Source of the DNA: Mesotaenium endlicherianum
Taxonomy: Eukaryota > Streptophyta > Zygnematophyceae > Zygnematales > Mesotaeniaceae
DNA length: 64,000 nt
Assembly (NCBI GenBank): GCA_009602735.1
Contig: WELA01002099.1
Span: 35,904 to 99,903 of the forward strand
Direction: 5' to 3'
Below are positions 23,574 through 36,143 of the stretch, in pieces (the first letter of the stretch is position 1; every line of letters begins with the position of its first letter). Position numbers and translations under genes: made by a program. The notes under the pieces are model-generated. The model had not been told where the DNA came from, searched no databases, and saw only the letters and a list, made by a program, of their open reading frames with translations.

Positions 23574-23643
23574 TGTGCAGGCAAGTAATACACAAACTAC
23601 GTTTGTTAGTATCTGCTTGCACTTATTAGTTCCACTGTATGTA

Positions 23644-23813
23644 GGTTCAGGTTGGTACTGAACCACTGGGTGGTGTTTTAGTCATCATTAGTTGTAGTAA
23701 TAGCACTCGTCCTTATTCTATCCAGCACTAGGTTGTGTCATTGTATTCTGGTTCAGGCTGGGAACGAACCAGTGGGTGACGTCTTAGTCATCATTAGTTG
23801 TAGTAATAGCACT
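23644..23813 (+). repeat. Tandem duplication, 64-bp unit, 106 bp apart
   Basis: 23644-23707 and 23750-23813 share GGTTCAGG at the start and TCATCATTAGTTGTAGTAAT near the end. They lie just downstream of the transposase stop, in its 3' untranslated region or beyond. Confidence 0.8.
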
Positions 23814-23937
23814 ACTGTCATTTATGTCCACTTTCAGTTTCCCTTTGCACAAGTCAATTTTATCGTACTCAGCTGTCACTGTAACCTCCTTTTGCTGCCT
23901 TATCATAATGTTTTGCATATCTCATGGCCTCAACCTG

Positions 23938-24343
23938 CTTGCATCTGCAATGACGTTGCATTCTTACTTGCATCATGTATTTCTTGCTGTCATTGCTGTG
24001 ACTACAGCTGTATTCATTATGTTTTTTTAGTGTAATGGTTAATGCCCCTTGCCTCCTGCTTGTGGTTGCCTCGATGAGATGAGAGGCGTGAAAAGGGCTG
24101 GGTGGCTGGTCCTATTGTGTGTGGGGGGGGAGGAGCTACTTAGGAAATAGGAGTTGCTTGCATCTGCAATCACGTTGCACCCTTTCTTAACATCATGTAG
24201 TTCTTGCTGTCATTGCTGCGACTACAGCTGTATTGATTAGAACTTTTAGTGTAATGGTTAATGCCCCTTGCCTCCTGCTTGTGGTTGCCTTCATAGGAGG
24301 CGTGCAAAGGGGCTGGGTGGCCGGTTCTTCTGTATGTGGGGGA
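23938..24343 (+). repeat. Tandem duplication, about 190-bp unit, 219 bp apart
   Basis: About 23938-24129 and 24157-24343 both begin CTTGCATCTGCAAT and contain GTAATGGTTAATGCCCCTTG. They then run into a G-rich stretch. The copies differ by scattered substitutions and small indels, so the duplication is not recent. Confidence 0.8.
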
Positions 24344-25060
24344 TGAGGGAGTGAGGGGATTCACATGTATATTGGCAGCATTTGTGCTTTCTTAGTTATG
24401 CAAAACCAACGCCTACCCTCATCATGGGATGCATCTCTTGCCCCCTGTTATCAAAAAATTGGCTTCTTGTATTTTAGATGGCTGCTGCCCCCATGAGGGC
24501 TTCCCTGTCCAGATCTGCCAAGCCACATTGGAGCACCCTCATATGGTAGTCGGAGAAGTTGTAGTCAATTATGTGAATGTTTGTCGCTTCTTTGGTTTAA
24601 GTTCCGCATTGCCATTCATTTGTGTACTATCCTCGCCCAAGCCTTCATATTCCACTGTAGCACGTTCAATAATCAATAAGTCTACATTTTGCGCTCATGT
24701 CGACTGTAGTTATTGCTCCACCTATTGCCTCCTGCCTTTTTCCTATTCACTCTCTTACCTGTAGTTACCAAATTCATACTTTCTTTTCTAAAGCTCAATG
24801 CTTCGTGTGGCACCCTTACCCCTAAGATTGACATCATCTTTTACTCTTGCAACAAATCATACCTCTTCAAGCTATATACTTTTTGCAAACCATATAATAA
24901 TGCCACTAAACGTCAACACCAAGTCCATAACCATTATTATTGCCCACATGAAAATTATGACATAGTTTCATTAACAAAAGCCCATTGGAGGTCATTGGAT
25001 GCACCGTGGAAAAATCAACAAAATGTTGCGAAGAATTCGTATTGAAATTGCTCCTACTTC

Positions 25061-25930
25061 TTGGAAGGCACACTAAAGTATGGTAGGGAGCTGTGCTCAA
25101 AGCCTAACTTAGGTGAAGACGTGAATTTCTCCAAAAACTATACGACAAATGACGGGTGGGTGGAATTTCGAACGGTACTAATCTGCCCCCAGTGGAACCT
25201 CAATTGTACAAACTGTACTCACCGTACGCTTGAAGTGGATGGCAACAGGACATGTAGGCAATTCATCGCCTCTTTCCCAATTTTGAGCTTCTCGTGGACA
25301 ACACTCATGAGCACACCCACGCACTGCAGCACATCCCTTCAAATCTCCATAACCCCCATTTTTCCAGTGTACGCTCGCATATGAAGTCATGGCACCTTTG
25401 CCTTCTCCGTATGATTCACTGACGTATGTAGACATTAAGGACCTTTATGAAGCAATCAAATCCAAGGCTGACGAGTCTACCCGTGAGTGGAACGAACGCA
25501 TGGAGCTCATTTTTGAACAAAAAGAACGTCTACAGGCCAAACAAACTATATGATGTGGACATAGCCATTGACCTTGTGCCAACGTTTGAACAAGGTCCTG
25601 AGTATGAAAGCGAGTTGCAGGCCCGGAAATCCACAATTTTGTTAAGGATGAACAAAGTAGAGGAAGACCATCAATTCATGAAGGCGTTGAGATAGAATTT
25701 GCTAGCAGTGTGCTGTACACTTTGAGTTCTTGGACTTCGTGAAGTCCAAACTTCTTGCTTTCCAGGGAAAATGTAGACCACAATTAGATGTGTACCATCT
25801 AGTGAATAATGGCAGTGACACTTTCAAAGCTTGGTTGCGTGGTGATCGAGGTGCTTCAAATCAAGAAGCCTTGATGCACTGGATTTGAGCTGTTGTAGGG
25901 CGTTCAACAGCTTACATTGTCGGAGGGAAT
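25061..25930 (+). pseudogene. Decayed coding-like block inside the Harbinger element
   Basis: Short stretches in different frames read like real protein, for example WVEFRTVLICPQWN with several cysteines (CTNCTHRTLEVDGNRTC), then LTYVDIKDLYEAIKSKADES, and near 25.74 kb FVKSKLLAFQGKCRPQLDVY and SDTFKAWLRGDRGASNQEAL. Stops and frame changes separate them. I do not recognise the family. It may be a captured host gene or the relic of a second element that entered the Harbinger copy. Confidence 0.35.
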
Positions 25931-27618
25931 CTAGTGAGTCCCTCATCTACCCCTCTACAATTCTGAAACCACATATGTGTTCACTGTTCCCTCCACTCCT
26001 CTGCTTCTTTTACGTTGGTGTGTGAAAGGCTGCTAGTTAATAAATTAAGGTCAGTGGAACACAAACTCAAATCAGCATTGTAGAAGAGCTTGCAGGCTGT
26101 CACACACACGTGCCCATATCCACACTTTCACATGGCCACACAAATGCATGATAACGCACATATGCATGCAAATGCACAAGCTTACATTTGCACATGTGCA
26201 GAAACATGCACAGACTGACATACATGCAGCCACACACAGCCCCGCGTACAGCTAAACATGGGGGTGCACATGTCAGCCATTGGGTTGCCGAATGTCCAAT
26301 TGTCAGGCTATGGGGGCAGGGGAGGGGGAGGGGAGGGTAGGGTACAAGGAAGAGAAGCAAAAGAGGAAGATGGAATGAGAGGGAGGAGAGGGCTCTACTG
26401 CTGGTGAAGGTGCGCCTTATTGCTGGCAGGTGACAATTGGAGCTGCGGGGATGTTGACCTGGTTCAGTTTGTAAGTAAGCTACAAGTCTTTCACCGTGTA
26501 GTATGTACTCGGCCGTTCACTACCTGTCCTAGCTCACTTCAGCTCACTTCATATAATGCAGGCACCAGGGTTAGGAGTCATAACGCCCTGGGTTGGTCAT
26601 GTTTGCTTTGTAAAGAATTGGTCTGGCAGGCAATTGGAGGAGCTGCGCGACCATGCTGCTGGTGCAGGTGGCCCAGGGTATGGTCTTGCATAGGCTGACC
26701 CCGCCACCCCCGCATCGCGCAGCGTCTCCATTGCCCATTAATCCTAGTAAGAATGACTGAACGCAAGCACTCACCCTACACAAGCCTGTATCCCTATTTT
26801 TAACCCATGCTGTTGTACTTGTGCAAGCAATCCTGTCGTACACATGGCATGGTGTACCACGCAAACTGTGAGCCCTTTGTCCGCAACAGCTTACATTCTA
26901 TACTTCGCAATTTTCTTTTGTGCCAAACTTGTTTTGACCCACCTAAGTCCTCACATAACAATGCATTGCGTCGTGTGGTTGTAGTCATATTTGAACCAAG
27001 AAACAGCCCACATGGGCTGGTGATTAAGTGAAGACGCTAGGCAGTTCGTGTATGAAAGCATAATTGAGCGTAGGCTACCATCACATGTACCTGTACTACG
27101 GCCAATTGTGCAAGGCAGGAGTAAAAGTTTGTAGTATTTTTAGTCCACCAACATGAATAGCAAAACTTGTATCCATTCATGTTTCACAGCGTCGCAATCT
27201 CCAGTTTTGAAGGTAGAATAGGAAACATTATTCAGCGCCATGAAAGATTAATGCAAGCATGAGTAAATCTGAAGGCAATATAGAGAACATTATCACAAGC
27301 CTTGAAAATGTTATGTAAGCATCAGTGAAATTGAAGGGAAAATAGAGAAAAAATGTTAAGCCTTGAAAGCGTAATGTAAGCATAAGTTGAACTATAAGTA
27401 CATAATGAAATATTAAAAGTCAAGTACATACTAACAAAGGACAACGAGGGGCAACAAAGTAGACCTCTACAGGCAATGTATCTAAGCAGACGACGTGTCC
27501 TCCTGGTGCACATCTTCAGACACCTGTTCATTTAGTATTTCTGTAGTACTAGTACTACGATGTGTGTGAGATGTCTGGTGACTTCCAGGTCGCTGGGCTA
27601 ATAGCTTAACAGCAACTA

Positions 27619-30469
27619 TCAGCCCTGGCCTACCGACTGCACGACACTCAGCTTTTGCTTCAAGAGCAGCATAGAAACTTCATGCTTCTCTACAACTAGC
27701 TTCATACGCAACTCAAGTTGACACGCCATTGACTCTCTCTGGACATCAATAGAAGCAGAGTTGCATTTCTTGTGGGCAAGTATCTGATTATTAAGAACGT
27801 TGACCATGGCATCCTGCCTCTGCGCATTTGCAGCTACCATATCTGTGAGATTCATATCATCACCAGCACATCTTCTCTTCTTCCTACCGACAGAGTTAGG
27901 ATCTACAGTACCAGGTGGCGTAGGTTGAGTGAGGGGGGTGAGCGGTGACACGCCTGGTCCACCACGCAATGACATTGCTGAGCACGGGCTGGAAGGGGGA
28001 CCTACAGGCCTCACGGGAGTTTGTGGAGCTGAGGAAGGCTGGGTTGCAGGTCTACCATTAACACCTCGTCCACCCTCCACACGCACTGTTGTCGGACGAG
28101 CAGGCGAGGCTTCTCCTTGTTGTAGAGATGGATTTCAGACATCGTCAGCAACAGCGTCATCACATGCTGCAGCTCCAGCTTGCGCCCCCACAGAAGCTGT
28201 AGCTGCGCTCGCCTCACCTGTGCGTGGTGCACCTGCTGCCGCCCCTGTGGACACACCAGTTGGTGCAGCACCTGCACAGCATATTGAGATGCAACATAAG
28301 AGGGCTTGAAAGCAGGGAGGGGTCACAAAGCATAATGCTAAAGTAAAGTAGATATGAGCACAAAGAAGAGAAGGCCACCCCGTGCACCAACAACAACTCA
28401 CTACGCAGCAGCAAGAGAGGTCGGAAGAGAAGAGCACACTGCACACAGGCATTCTGTCCTGCAATGATCATCATGTATATTGCACACGCCATCCTAAAAC
28501 GTAGCTTGATACCCATAGGTAGTGAAGTATATCACTTGGCCTACCCTTTCACTGAAGCTTAAAAAATGATAGCTGTCTTGATACACCAGCATCACCAGGC
28601 AGCACCAGGCAGCAGAAGAATGCAACAGGTTCACATACGAAAGAGTACGAAGCATCGTACTCACAAATTCATAGTCAGCAATAAATGAATACCTTGCCAA
28701 ACATAGACAAAATACAAGATACAAGAGGAGGCACCTGCGGATGAAGCAGCTGCTGCTACTGCCGTCCGTTGAGCAGCTCGTTGTTCCATCATCGCGTTGT
28801 GGTCTTGTTCACCGGCATTGTGGTATGCAGGACAGCCTGATGTTTTCCTTCTCCAATAGTCATACACTTCCTCGTCTGGCCAATTAACATCAGGAGTTAT
28901 ACGACAAGCCCTCTTCTGGTCCCTACTCATATTGAAGTAGGAAGGATAACCAGTAGGGGTGTTCATCTCATGATCACATATTCTTTTAAGGCCCTTGTAC
29001 AACTTAGGCCTGAACTTACGCACGGCCATTGAAGTTCTGTCCACCCCTGTAAGAAAAAGCAATTTCTTTGTAATGGTATTCCACTGTTCGGCAGAAGCAG
29101 TAAACTTAGCATCTATGGCCTCCGAGTCCTCTTCCTCCTCCCTGATGTCATATACGACCTCCACCAACTGACGCTTCTCTTCTTTGGACCAGGACAAGCC
29201 CCTGCCTACAGCTTGATTAGCACCTTCCGCTTCAACAGGCGTGAGGACTCCAGCTGCAGGAAGTGCAGGAGTAGGCGAAGTGACACCTGCTGCCTCCTGT
29301 GCAACAAAGTCTTGGTAGAGGAAGTCACCGAAGCCTCCATGAAGCGGTTGCAGCCCAGCAACATAAGCTGCCATTCTTGCAGCATGTGTATCCAAGGGCG
29401 TGGACAGTGTATCCTGACAAACATAGCGATGAGCAAGCTTAAGTAAGAGACTTTTTTTGTTGTAAATGACAACCTGCATCAGATGAGAATATGGAAAGAA
29501 ACACATGACCTAGCACAAAGCGCATGAAGACTATATATCCTGCTGGAAAGTAGCAGACGGGGGCCCTAGTTGGGGTTTCACGCCTTGTGATGGAAGGTTC
29601 ACAATACCCTAACACATCCCGCAACAAAAAGTGTATGCACGACTTTAAAGATGTCACCAAATGCAGCCTCTGTAGGGGGGTCTTTACGTGCGCACTATGA
29701 ATAAGAGGCAGGTGGAACACAAGCATAGTTCGAGTGGGGTGCACACATGGGCGAGTAGAAGTTTACCAACTAACCTGCAGCATAATGGGCTGGAAGGCAG
29801 GCCCAACACTCGTCGCGGGCTGAGCTGTGGCTGAGCACCCCACCTGGGATAACTGGAGCCAAAAAACAGGACGTAGTGAGACTATAGGGAGTGCAACATG
29901 TCCTGCAGGGCCTCTGAATGCATCGAACATAGTGGGTGTTGAAGAAGTACAGCATGAAGACACTTTGGGCAAACTATAAGAGTAGAGCTCCACAAACGAG
30001 GGACATGTTGATTTCATGGTAGCTGGGCTCCGAGTAAGGGTTCGACGTGTTGCACTAGAGTAGCTTGAGAAGGAGATGTCTGGTTGAAGTTACCCTGTAA
30101 TGGAAAACTCTTAGGAAGTTACCAAGGCATTCTTTAATTGTGGGTGTTTGCAATAGTCGGAGAGAACATATGAAAGATGATTGATGCAACACGGGAGAAG
30201 TCAGGGAGGAATACCAGGGGCTGGCCGCCCATCGTCAATTGCTGATGGGAGGGGGCAACCATAGCAGATGCTGGTAGTGAACAATATGTAGGTCCTGAGA
30301 GCAGTGAAGCCTGGTTGCCATTGTAGGCATTGGGTTGCGAGTAGTAATGGGATGGAGCCACTGCAAGAAACTGTGAGGCTGGGGGTCGCATGGGACAGAG
30401 AGAAGAACTTGCAGATGCTTGAGAGTTTTGCGAGTTCAAATTCCGGAGGTTCCACCTCGTAGGGTCCAT
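27619..30469 (-). pseudogene. Harbinger ORF1: Myb/SANT-like DNA-binding protein, 4 exons
   Basis: This accessory protein binds transposon ends and helps transposase enter the nucleus. On the minus strand, exon 1 starts MDPTRWNLRN at 30469 and runs to about 30190 (donor uncertain). Exon 2 is about 29960-29775, exon 3 is 29413-28735 and exon 4 is 28271-27619. Phases of exons 2-3-4 agree. Exon 3 carries the trihelix-like region: LSWSKEEKRQLVEVVYDI, then SAEQWNTITKKLLFL, GVDRTSMAVRKFRPKLYKGL and WPDEEVYDYWRRKT. Exon 4 has a low-complexity Ala/Pro/Thr segment, a basic GRKKRRC motif and a Leu/Glu/Lys-rich coiled-coil-like C-terminus. One in-frame stop (TGA, 28135-28137) interrupts exon 4, otherwise the gene looks whole. 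It converges on the transposase gene of the same element. Confidence 0.8.
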
Positions 30470-31143
30470 GATGAACTGTGGCGTGTCCTACAGTGCGGAA
30501 TTAAGTGTAAGATAACATCTTGGGGCTTATATATGCTGTAAATGCAGGAGCTATAGTATACTGTGCAAGAGTTGTTTGTTGTGCGATAAGCACAATAAAT
30601 GGAGGAAGTTCAAAGCGAGGTTGTAATTGTCGACTTTCAAATTTGGGAGTGAAATTTTGGCGAAAGTTTGAAAGTTTTGAGCCCAATTTTTGAATGACAT
30701 TCCACTGTGGGCATTATGGTTTGAAAAGTAGAGCTCGTGCGCGTGTGGCAGCGCAGTCTGACGTCTGACAAACATACCAAAGGAAGTCTTTAAACGATGA
30801 GCGTACAGACCAATAGGAGGGCTAAGAATATGTAGACATCGAGTTTTGCGAGGCATGAACGATACAACAACATGTCGTCGACGAATGTCTCTTGCGAGTG
30901 GCCCATAGCCTATCGTGTGGCCTCATTCTGGTTAAAGGCACTTTACCGGTTTCAAGCCTCAACTGGCTTCAACCGCCCCGCACAACGAAGGAAAATACCG
31001 GTTAAAGGCCACCGCAAGTTGGCCACATCGGCAAAATCGTACGACGCTTATTTAGCTTTTAAGTACAAATTTGAAGTCGTGGACGCCTATGGAGTCATTG
31101 CTGCGTCAAAAAACTCGATTAATGAATTAGGGCAAGTTATAGT

Positions 31144-31173
31144 CCACCAAAGAGCTCTAATGGGCCCGTACCC
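31144..31173 (-). repeat. Right terminal inverted repeat of Harbinger element
   Basis: This is the inverted partner of 21775-21805, one base shorter with one further mismatch. It is followed by the TGA target duplication at 31174-31176. Confidence 0.88.
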
Positions 31174-31176
31174 TGA

Positions 31177-34100
31177 GCCAGGGGCTGCAAGCACTCTGCG
31201 AAATATCCCATTTACATGTGTGACACCAGGGGTCATCGAAGAGCACCGGGCTTCTCTGTCGAATTTTTATGGGAGTATGAGAAAGCGATGGTACTGTTTG
31301 GTATCTCCTAGCTACCTATCTCGTTCATTTGTGAATAACTTACAAAGGGCCTTGAGGCTTGAGTTCGACTAAAATTTGTCGGTACTTCAAAAGTCTTGTC
31401 GTATTTGTGAAATCTTCAACGAATCTTTGAAATTGAGTTAAGTGGGTCATAGTGCGGGGACATTTTAGCAACGTTCAAGTTGGTTCAAGCTGCTTGACAA
31501 AGCTTTTTAATTTTTGTTAATTTGAAAACTTGAAACCATTCTCAGGTCGTCACAACTTGAAAATCTTCAACAGGATAAAGCTAAACATGACAGAAAAATC
31601 GAGTGAACGTGGTATGATCTAGTGTCGTCAAGCTACGTGCCTCGCTGAAGCTTGAGCGGAATTTGAAAAAAGTGTTGAGTCGTCAAAAAGCTGATTGACC
31701 TAGCCCAACGTGACAGGTGAGCAAGCGTGAACGCTGGAATCAAACGCGGCAACCTTGAGAGCAGTCCATTTGCGCGTGTCATGTTGCCGTCATATCATGT
31801 TCGCGTCAAGTTCTCCGAAAAAAAATCTAGAGTGTAGATGCTCGAACTGATGCTTCTGCGATATTATGAAAGCTTTCTTATTGTTCTTGTACGTTTACCT
31901 CTTGATCCGGAAGTACTTATAAACTAGCCCACGTGTTAAGGCAAGATTGTAGTCGCAACACCACCCTACAAGTGCCTACAACTCCCAAGGCGCGTTCAAC
32001 CCTGGTTCAACCCAGTTGAACCACCCTTTTCATGTGCGTGTCTACCTGTTGGTAGTCAACGGCAGGTCGTTAGTTTTCTTTATAAAGTGTATGTTACAGC
32101 AGGTTACTACACGTCTTCACCTGTCAGGTCCTCCGCGCCTCAGCCATGGCACCCGTCTTTCAAGGGCATGCTCCATGCTTAAGTCTCTGACCTTCCGTTT
32201 CCCTTATTGGATGAGGGCAATAGCTCGTCCACTTCATTTATGATCGCAGAACTGCACAAATGTGAATATGCACCCAAGTTGGCATTCAACGGCCTCCATA
32301 ATTATTTCAGTAGCAACATAACACCCACAACAATCAGCTCTTATTGCCTTCATCAGTTATTATTCAAAATTCAAGCCAAAAGTGCTATATAAAAGATAAT
32401 ATATAAATTTTCAAAATATGAACCACAGTCCATTCACAACACATGAAGCAATAAAAAGTGCTTGTATAAGTCACATATAGTTGATTAATTAAAACCTTAC
32501 TTCACACCCTCATGTTGTACAAGTCACAATTTGACCCGTATCGATCGACGGGAATATATATGGATAGAAATCCCATCTCAATCCTGATGGGTAAAAAATG
32601 GACTCAAATTGGTTATCTTTTCAAAAAAACTTACATGAGATTTCTAGTTCATGGTTATATTAAGTATGGTCAGTAAAGCGGATGTTACAAGAATTTAGTA
32701 CTTGCAAAATTTTTGAGATACTTAAAGGTTTGGACTCGACAATGAACTTCCCAATTTTTAAAAGTCATCAACGTGACAATCCAAGTTTTTTTTCTGTTGC
32801 AAGTCAAACTTCGTATCCTGACCATGTATTCGTCCGCCGTGTATGGGTGAGAACAATTATATGGAAGTTTACTTTTAAAAGTATCATAGAATTGGAGGAG
32901 TTTGTTTGATTGAATGGGCTTCAAAAAACCCATTTGGGGCTTTGAGGCTTCTCTAAATCCTATACCAACACCATAAATACAAGTTGATGCCATTGTTTTG
33001 TTTATCGAAGTCTTTTACGTACTCGGCACATATCAAGGCAATTGCAAGAAATAGGTGATAAGAGGAAACGTGGAAAAAAGTTGTTCGCAACTATGAAATA
33101 ATGCACAAAATTATGTATTGGTTACCTCGTTGACTCGTTTATTAGTCCATTAGCACGAACGCATTAGGCTGCCGGAAGTTGCGTCACATTTATTTGTCAC
33201 TTTGGAAGTTGTTAAAAAAATCTAGACCTCTTGAAAAACAACTTCATGTGATTCAAAATTGCCAAAAAAAACTCATTTGCATGTGACATTAAGTGGGCCA
33301 ATAAGAAACAACCGCAGATGACCAAATTACAAATGAAAAATATTTAAGACTCACTAATGTTGTTAAAACATTTACAAGAGTGCACAGTCCCTTCTGACTT
33401 TTCTTCATTCGTATGTTGTTTACTCAACAGCCATTAATAAAATTTCTCTGCTCCCAATTCAACGCGCTGTTTTTGGCAAACAAGTAACAATTTTCTACCT
33501 TCTCACTTGGGATTTGTAATCCACACATTATTCATTGGAAAATCACGAGGCTGCACTTCCCACCTCAAATTTTATGTGTTTGCCAGTAATTGCGTCAAAA
33601 ACCCACTTCATTTTGGGTCTCGTGGTGGACTCGTTTCAGGGTGCACATATAACAACTTAAATTCTTAACTAGGTCTCTTTTTCTTGCTAGGCAATCACGC
33701 AAGATGCATCACTTCCATCTTCCTTTTGAAGCTCTTCACAAACTATAGCAAATGGCCAACATGCACATGATTGTAATGGCAACTTTTTACCTCCAGACAG
33801 TAAAATAATTTATGAGAGTTGTTTCAATTCCAAATTAGGCCAGCCGGACCTGTGCAAGTATACATGCATCGATATAAGTTGCACACTACACGTTGAGTTC
33901 TGTGCCGAAATGGATTGAACGAAAACGGTTCAAAAAATCATTGTTCTCATATGTAGCAATCTGGCTGATGGAATGCCCTCACAAGACACTTATATTGATG
34001 CCTCGACACTGCGCAAACAACTTACATCAATGCAATTGAAAGGAGCAGCAACCACTAAATATGATTATGAAAAAACTGCATACTGCAGCAATTTGCTCGA

Positions 34101-34491
34101 TAAACAAGGCTGACGGCTGAGCAGGGCATACATCTGACATTATTAGTGACGTACAAATGTCCAACCTGACTATAAAACATAATCCTACATGCTTACAGAA
34201 TTCAGCCATAGGCTTTCCCCCCCCATGTTGGCTGATGTTAAACTACATCGTACATCAAGATCCTGCAAATAAAATGAATCCGTGCTCTCATCGTCGCAGC
34301 CATCTGGATCTCAACTTGCTATTGGCCTACACCAGTGAGCACCACCAGTAAATAGCCGCAAAGCCCTATAGAATAGCCTCTAGCCGTAGTGCTCTTGCAA
34401 CAGTCGACGTTGGGCGGAAATAGGAAGAGGAGGTGACTTGATGAAGGGGGGGGGAGGGGGAGGTGACTNGGGAGGGGAAGGAGGAGGTAAA
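31177..34491. other. AT-rich intergenic DNA
   Basis: About 3.3 kb lies between the Harbinger right end and a solo LTR. I see no convincing coding sequence, RNA gene or element end. The right edge (about 34430-34490) becomes strongly G-rich with one ambiguous base at 34469, mirroring the G-rich DNA on the far side of the LTR. Confidence 0.5.
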
Positions 34492-35753
34492 TGTAATGAA
34501 TCAATCCATTATTTATTTGATTAATTTCACATACAAATACAAACCTAAAGAAGTATTATGTCAACATACTCACATGTGCGAGTTCATATAAATGAATGTA
34601 TGTCAATATAATGGGAGTTCACTAACTTTGTCAAAAAGGTCAGCAGGATGACTTTTGTATCATAGTGTAGTTTGCTGACTTTGTTGAAAAGGTCAGCAGG
34701 ATGACTTTTGTACCACAAAATAGTTTGCTGAGATTTACATATCAGTTATATATAGGATATAATATCAGTAGGTTGACATATAGTAAGCTCGCTTGGTATT
34801 AGTCAGTATACTTAGCTTCAGTATGCTGAGAATAGATATATTAATATAGATTATTATTTGTAGATTGGCACATGTGACCGTAGTGTACTTGAAGTCGGGA
34901 GGTCAATTGAGATTCCGTAAACCGATGCCCTACCACTGTGGTTGACTCCTGGGAAGGCGGAGCCGTCGTCACTCAACTGGGCAGTTAGGACTTCAGTCAA
35001 CCGACCAATTAATATGGTCGATATACCAAGATCCATGGGTCCCAACTTAACGGGTTTCCCACGAAACGGCGCACCTTGCGCCGTGGTCAACCAGGTGGTC
35101 ACTAGGTACATAGCAGGCTGGGATCTTGTGGTCCCTCATTCTGGACAGTAGGCTTTACAGTCGGATTTCTACTTGCAAGTCATGTGTGCACTTTTTGGGT
35201 TCGTTCTAATGACCAGCCTTCATAGAAGTTCACATGGCTGCTTCGTCTGCGCTCCAAATGGAGAGAACTAGGACTTTTCAGAAAGATCTTGTCAAGATGC
35301 ATCCATTTTTGCTAACTTTGCTTAGTTTGGAGCAGTATTGACAGAGTTATGCCTTTTGACATTTCGGGGTCACACAGCGGACAGACGCCATGGTTTTGCA
35401 TCTAAGTCAGTGGAATGTGTTTTGGCTACTTTATGGTCATCTGAATAAGAGCGCCTTTGCTATTCAGTTCTCTAATGTTGTGTATGTGCTTATACATGCT
35501 TGTATGCCTGGTAGGCAAGAGGTCATGAGTTTCTAAAGGAGAAGCTCTAGTCCTCAAGCTTGCCTCTTTCTTGTGCCTGGTATTCGTGTGCAACTATGGC
35601 ACACTACGATAAGTGATTCAAGGGTTATATATGAGTAAACGGAATTCATTATAAGGGCGAAGATCGCTCCCTGATTTCACACGCTTCCACCTATCTCTGG
35701 TCTTATATATTTAGATGAAATATATTTATCTTGAATAAGCAAGATTCATTTCA
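34492..35753 (+). mobile_element. Diverged solo LTR related to gypsy family B
   Basis: It starts TGTAATGAATC and ends GATTCATTTCA, the same ends as the family B LTR at 51170-51890. An internal block around 34935-35000 (GTGGTTGACTCCTGGG and following) matches the block GTGGTTAACTCCCGGG of that family. At 1.26 kb it is longer than the 0.7-kb copies. No internal retroelement sequence accompanies it, so it is a solo LTR. I find no clear 5-bp target duplication. It is an old fossil judging from its divergence. Confidence 0.6.
34625..34731 (+). repeat. 53-bp tandem duplication within the solo LTR
   Basis: Two adjacent copies share AAAGGTCAGCAGGATGACTT followed by TTGTA and end AGTTTGCTG. They lie in the left part of the diverged family B LTR. 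Confidence 0.8.
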
Positions 35754-35780
35754 GGGAAGGAGGGGGAGGGGAAGGAGGGG

Positions 35781-36143
35781 NNNNNNNNNNNNNNNNNNNN
35801 NNNNNNNNNNNNNNNNNNNNNNNNNNNNNNNNNNNNNNNNNNNNNNNNNNNNNNNNNNNNNNNNNNNNNNNNNNNNNNNNNNNNNNNNNNNNNNNNNNNN
35901 NNNNNNNNNNNNNNNNNNNNNNNNNNNNNNNNNNNNNNNNNNNNNNNNNNNNNNNNNNNNNNNNNNNNNNNNNNNNNNNNNNNNNNNNNNNNNNNNNNNN
36001 NNNNNNNNNNNNNNNNNNNNNNNNNNNNNNNNNNNNNNNNNNNNNNNNNNNNNNNNNNNNNNNNNNNNNNNNNNNNNNNNNNNNNNNNNNNNNNNNNNNN
36101 NNNNNNNNNNNNNNNNNNNNNNNNNNNNNNNNNNNNNNNNNNN
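35781..36143. other. Assembly gap (363 N)
   Basis: An unsequenced stretch is flanked by purine-rich DNA. On the minus strand both sides read as CT-rich proline/serine codons, so the gap probably lies in or beside the proline-rich part of the host gene described at 36144-48666. Confidence 0.95.

Larger units (their letters stand above)
21775..31173. mobile_element. PIF/Harbinger DNA transposon, 9.4 kb, with both ends
   Basis: The left end begins GGGTACGGGCCCATTAG at 21775. The right end is its inverted counterpart ending CTAATGGGCCCGTACCC at 31173. The inverted repeats are about 30 bp with an indel and one substitution. The trinucleotide TGA stands directly outside both ends (21772-21774 and 31174-31176), matching the 3-bp target duplication of this superfamily. 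Inside are a DDE transposase gene (+, 22138-23573) and a Myb/SANT-like gene (-, 30469-27619) pointing towards each other, the standard two-gene content of PIF/Harbinger. The remaining interior (23.6-27.6 kb) holds tandem duplications and decayed coding-like sequence. Both genes carry one defect each, so the copy is probably inactive but young. Confidence 0.9.

Noticed and set aside
26807-27031. Cysteine-containing open frame that suggests a zinc ribbon
   Set aside because: It has only a few cysteines without clear spacing or a recognised family, and lies in decayed transposon interior.
30872-31372. 166-codon open frame on the plus strand at the right end of the Harbinger element
   Set aside because: It runs across the terminal inverted repeat and target duplication into flanking DNA, shows no recognisable motif, and so is probably a chance open frame.
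31980-32030. Small palindrome (GGTTCAAC and its inverse, near 31990-32020)
   Set aside because: It is isolated and too short, with no partner sequence or adjacent gene to give it meaning.
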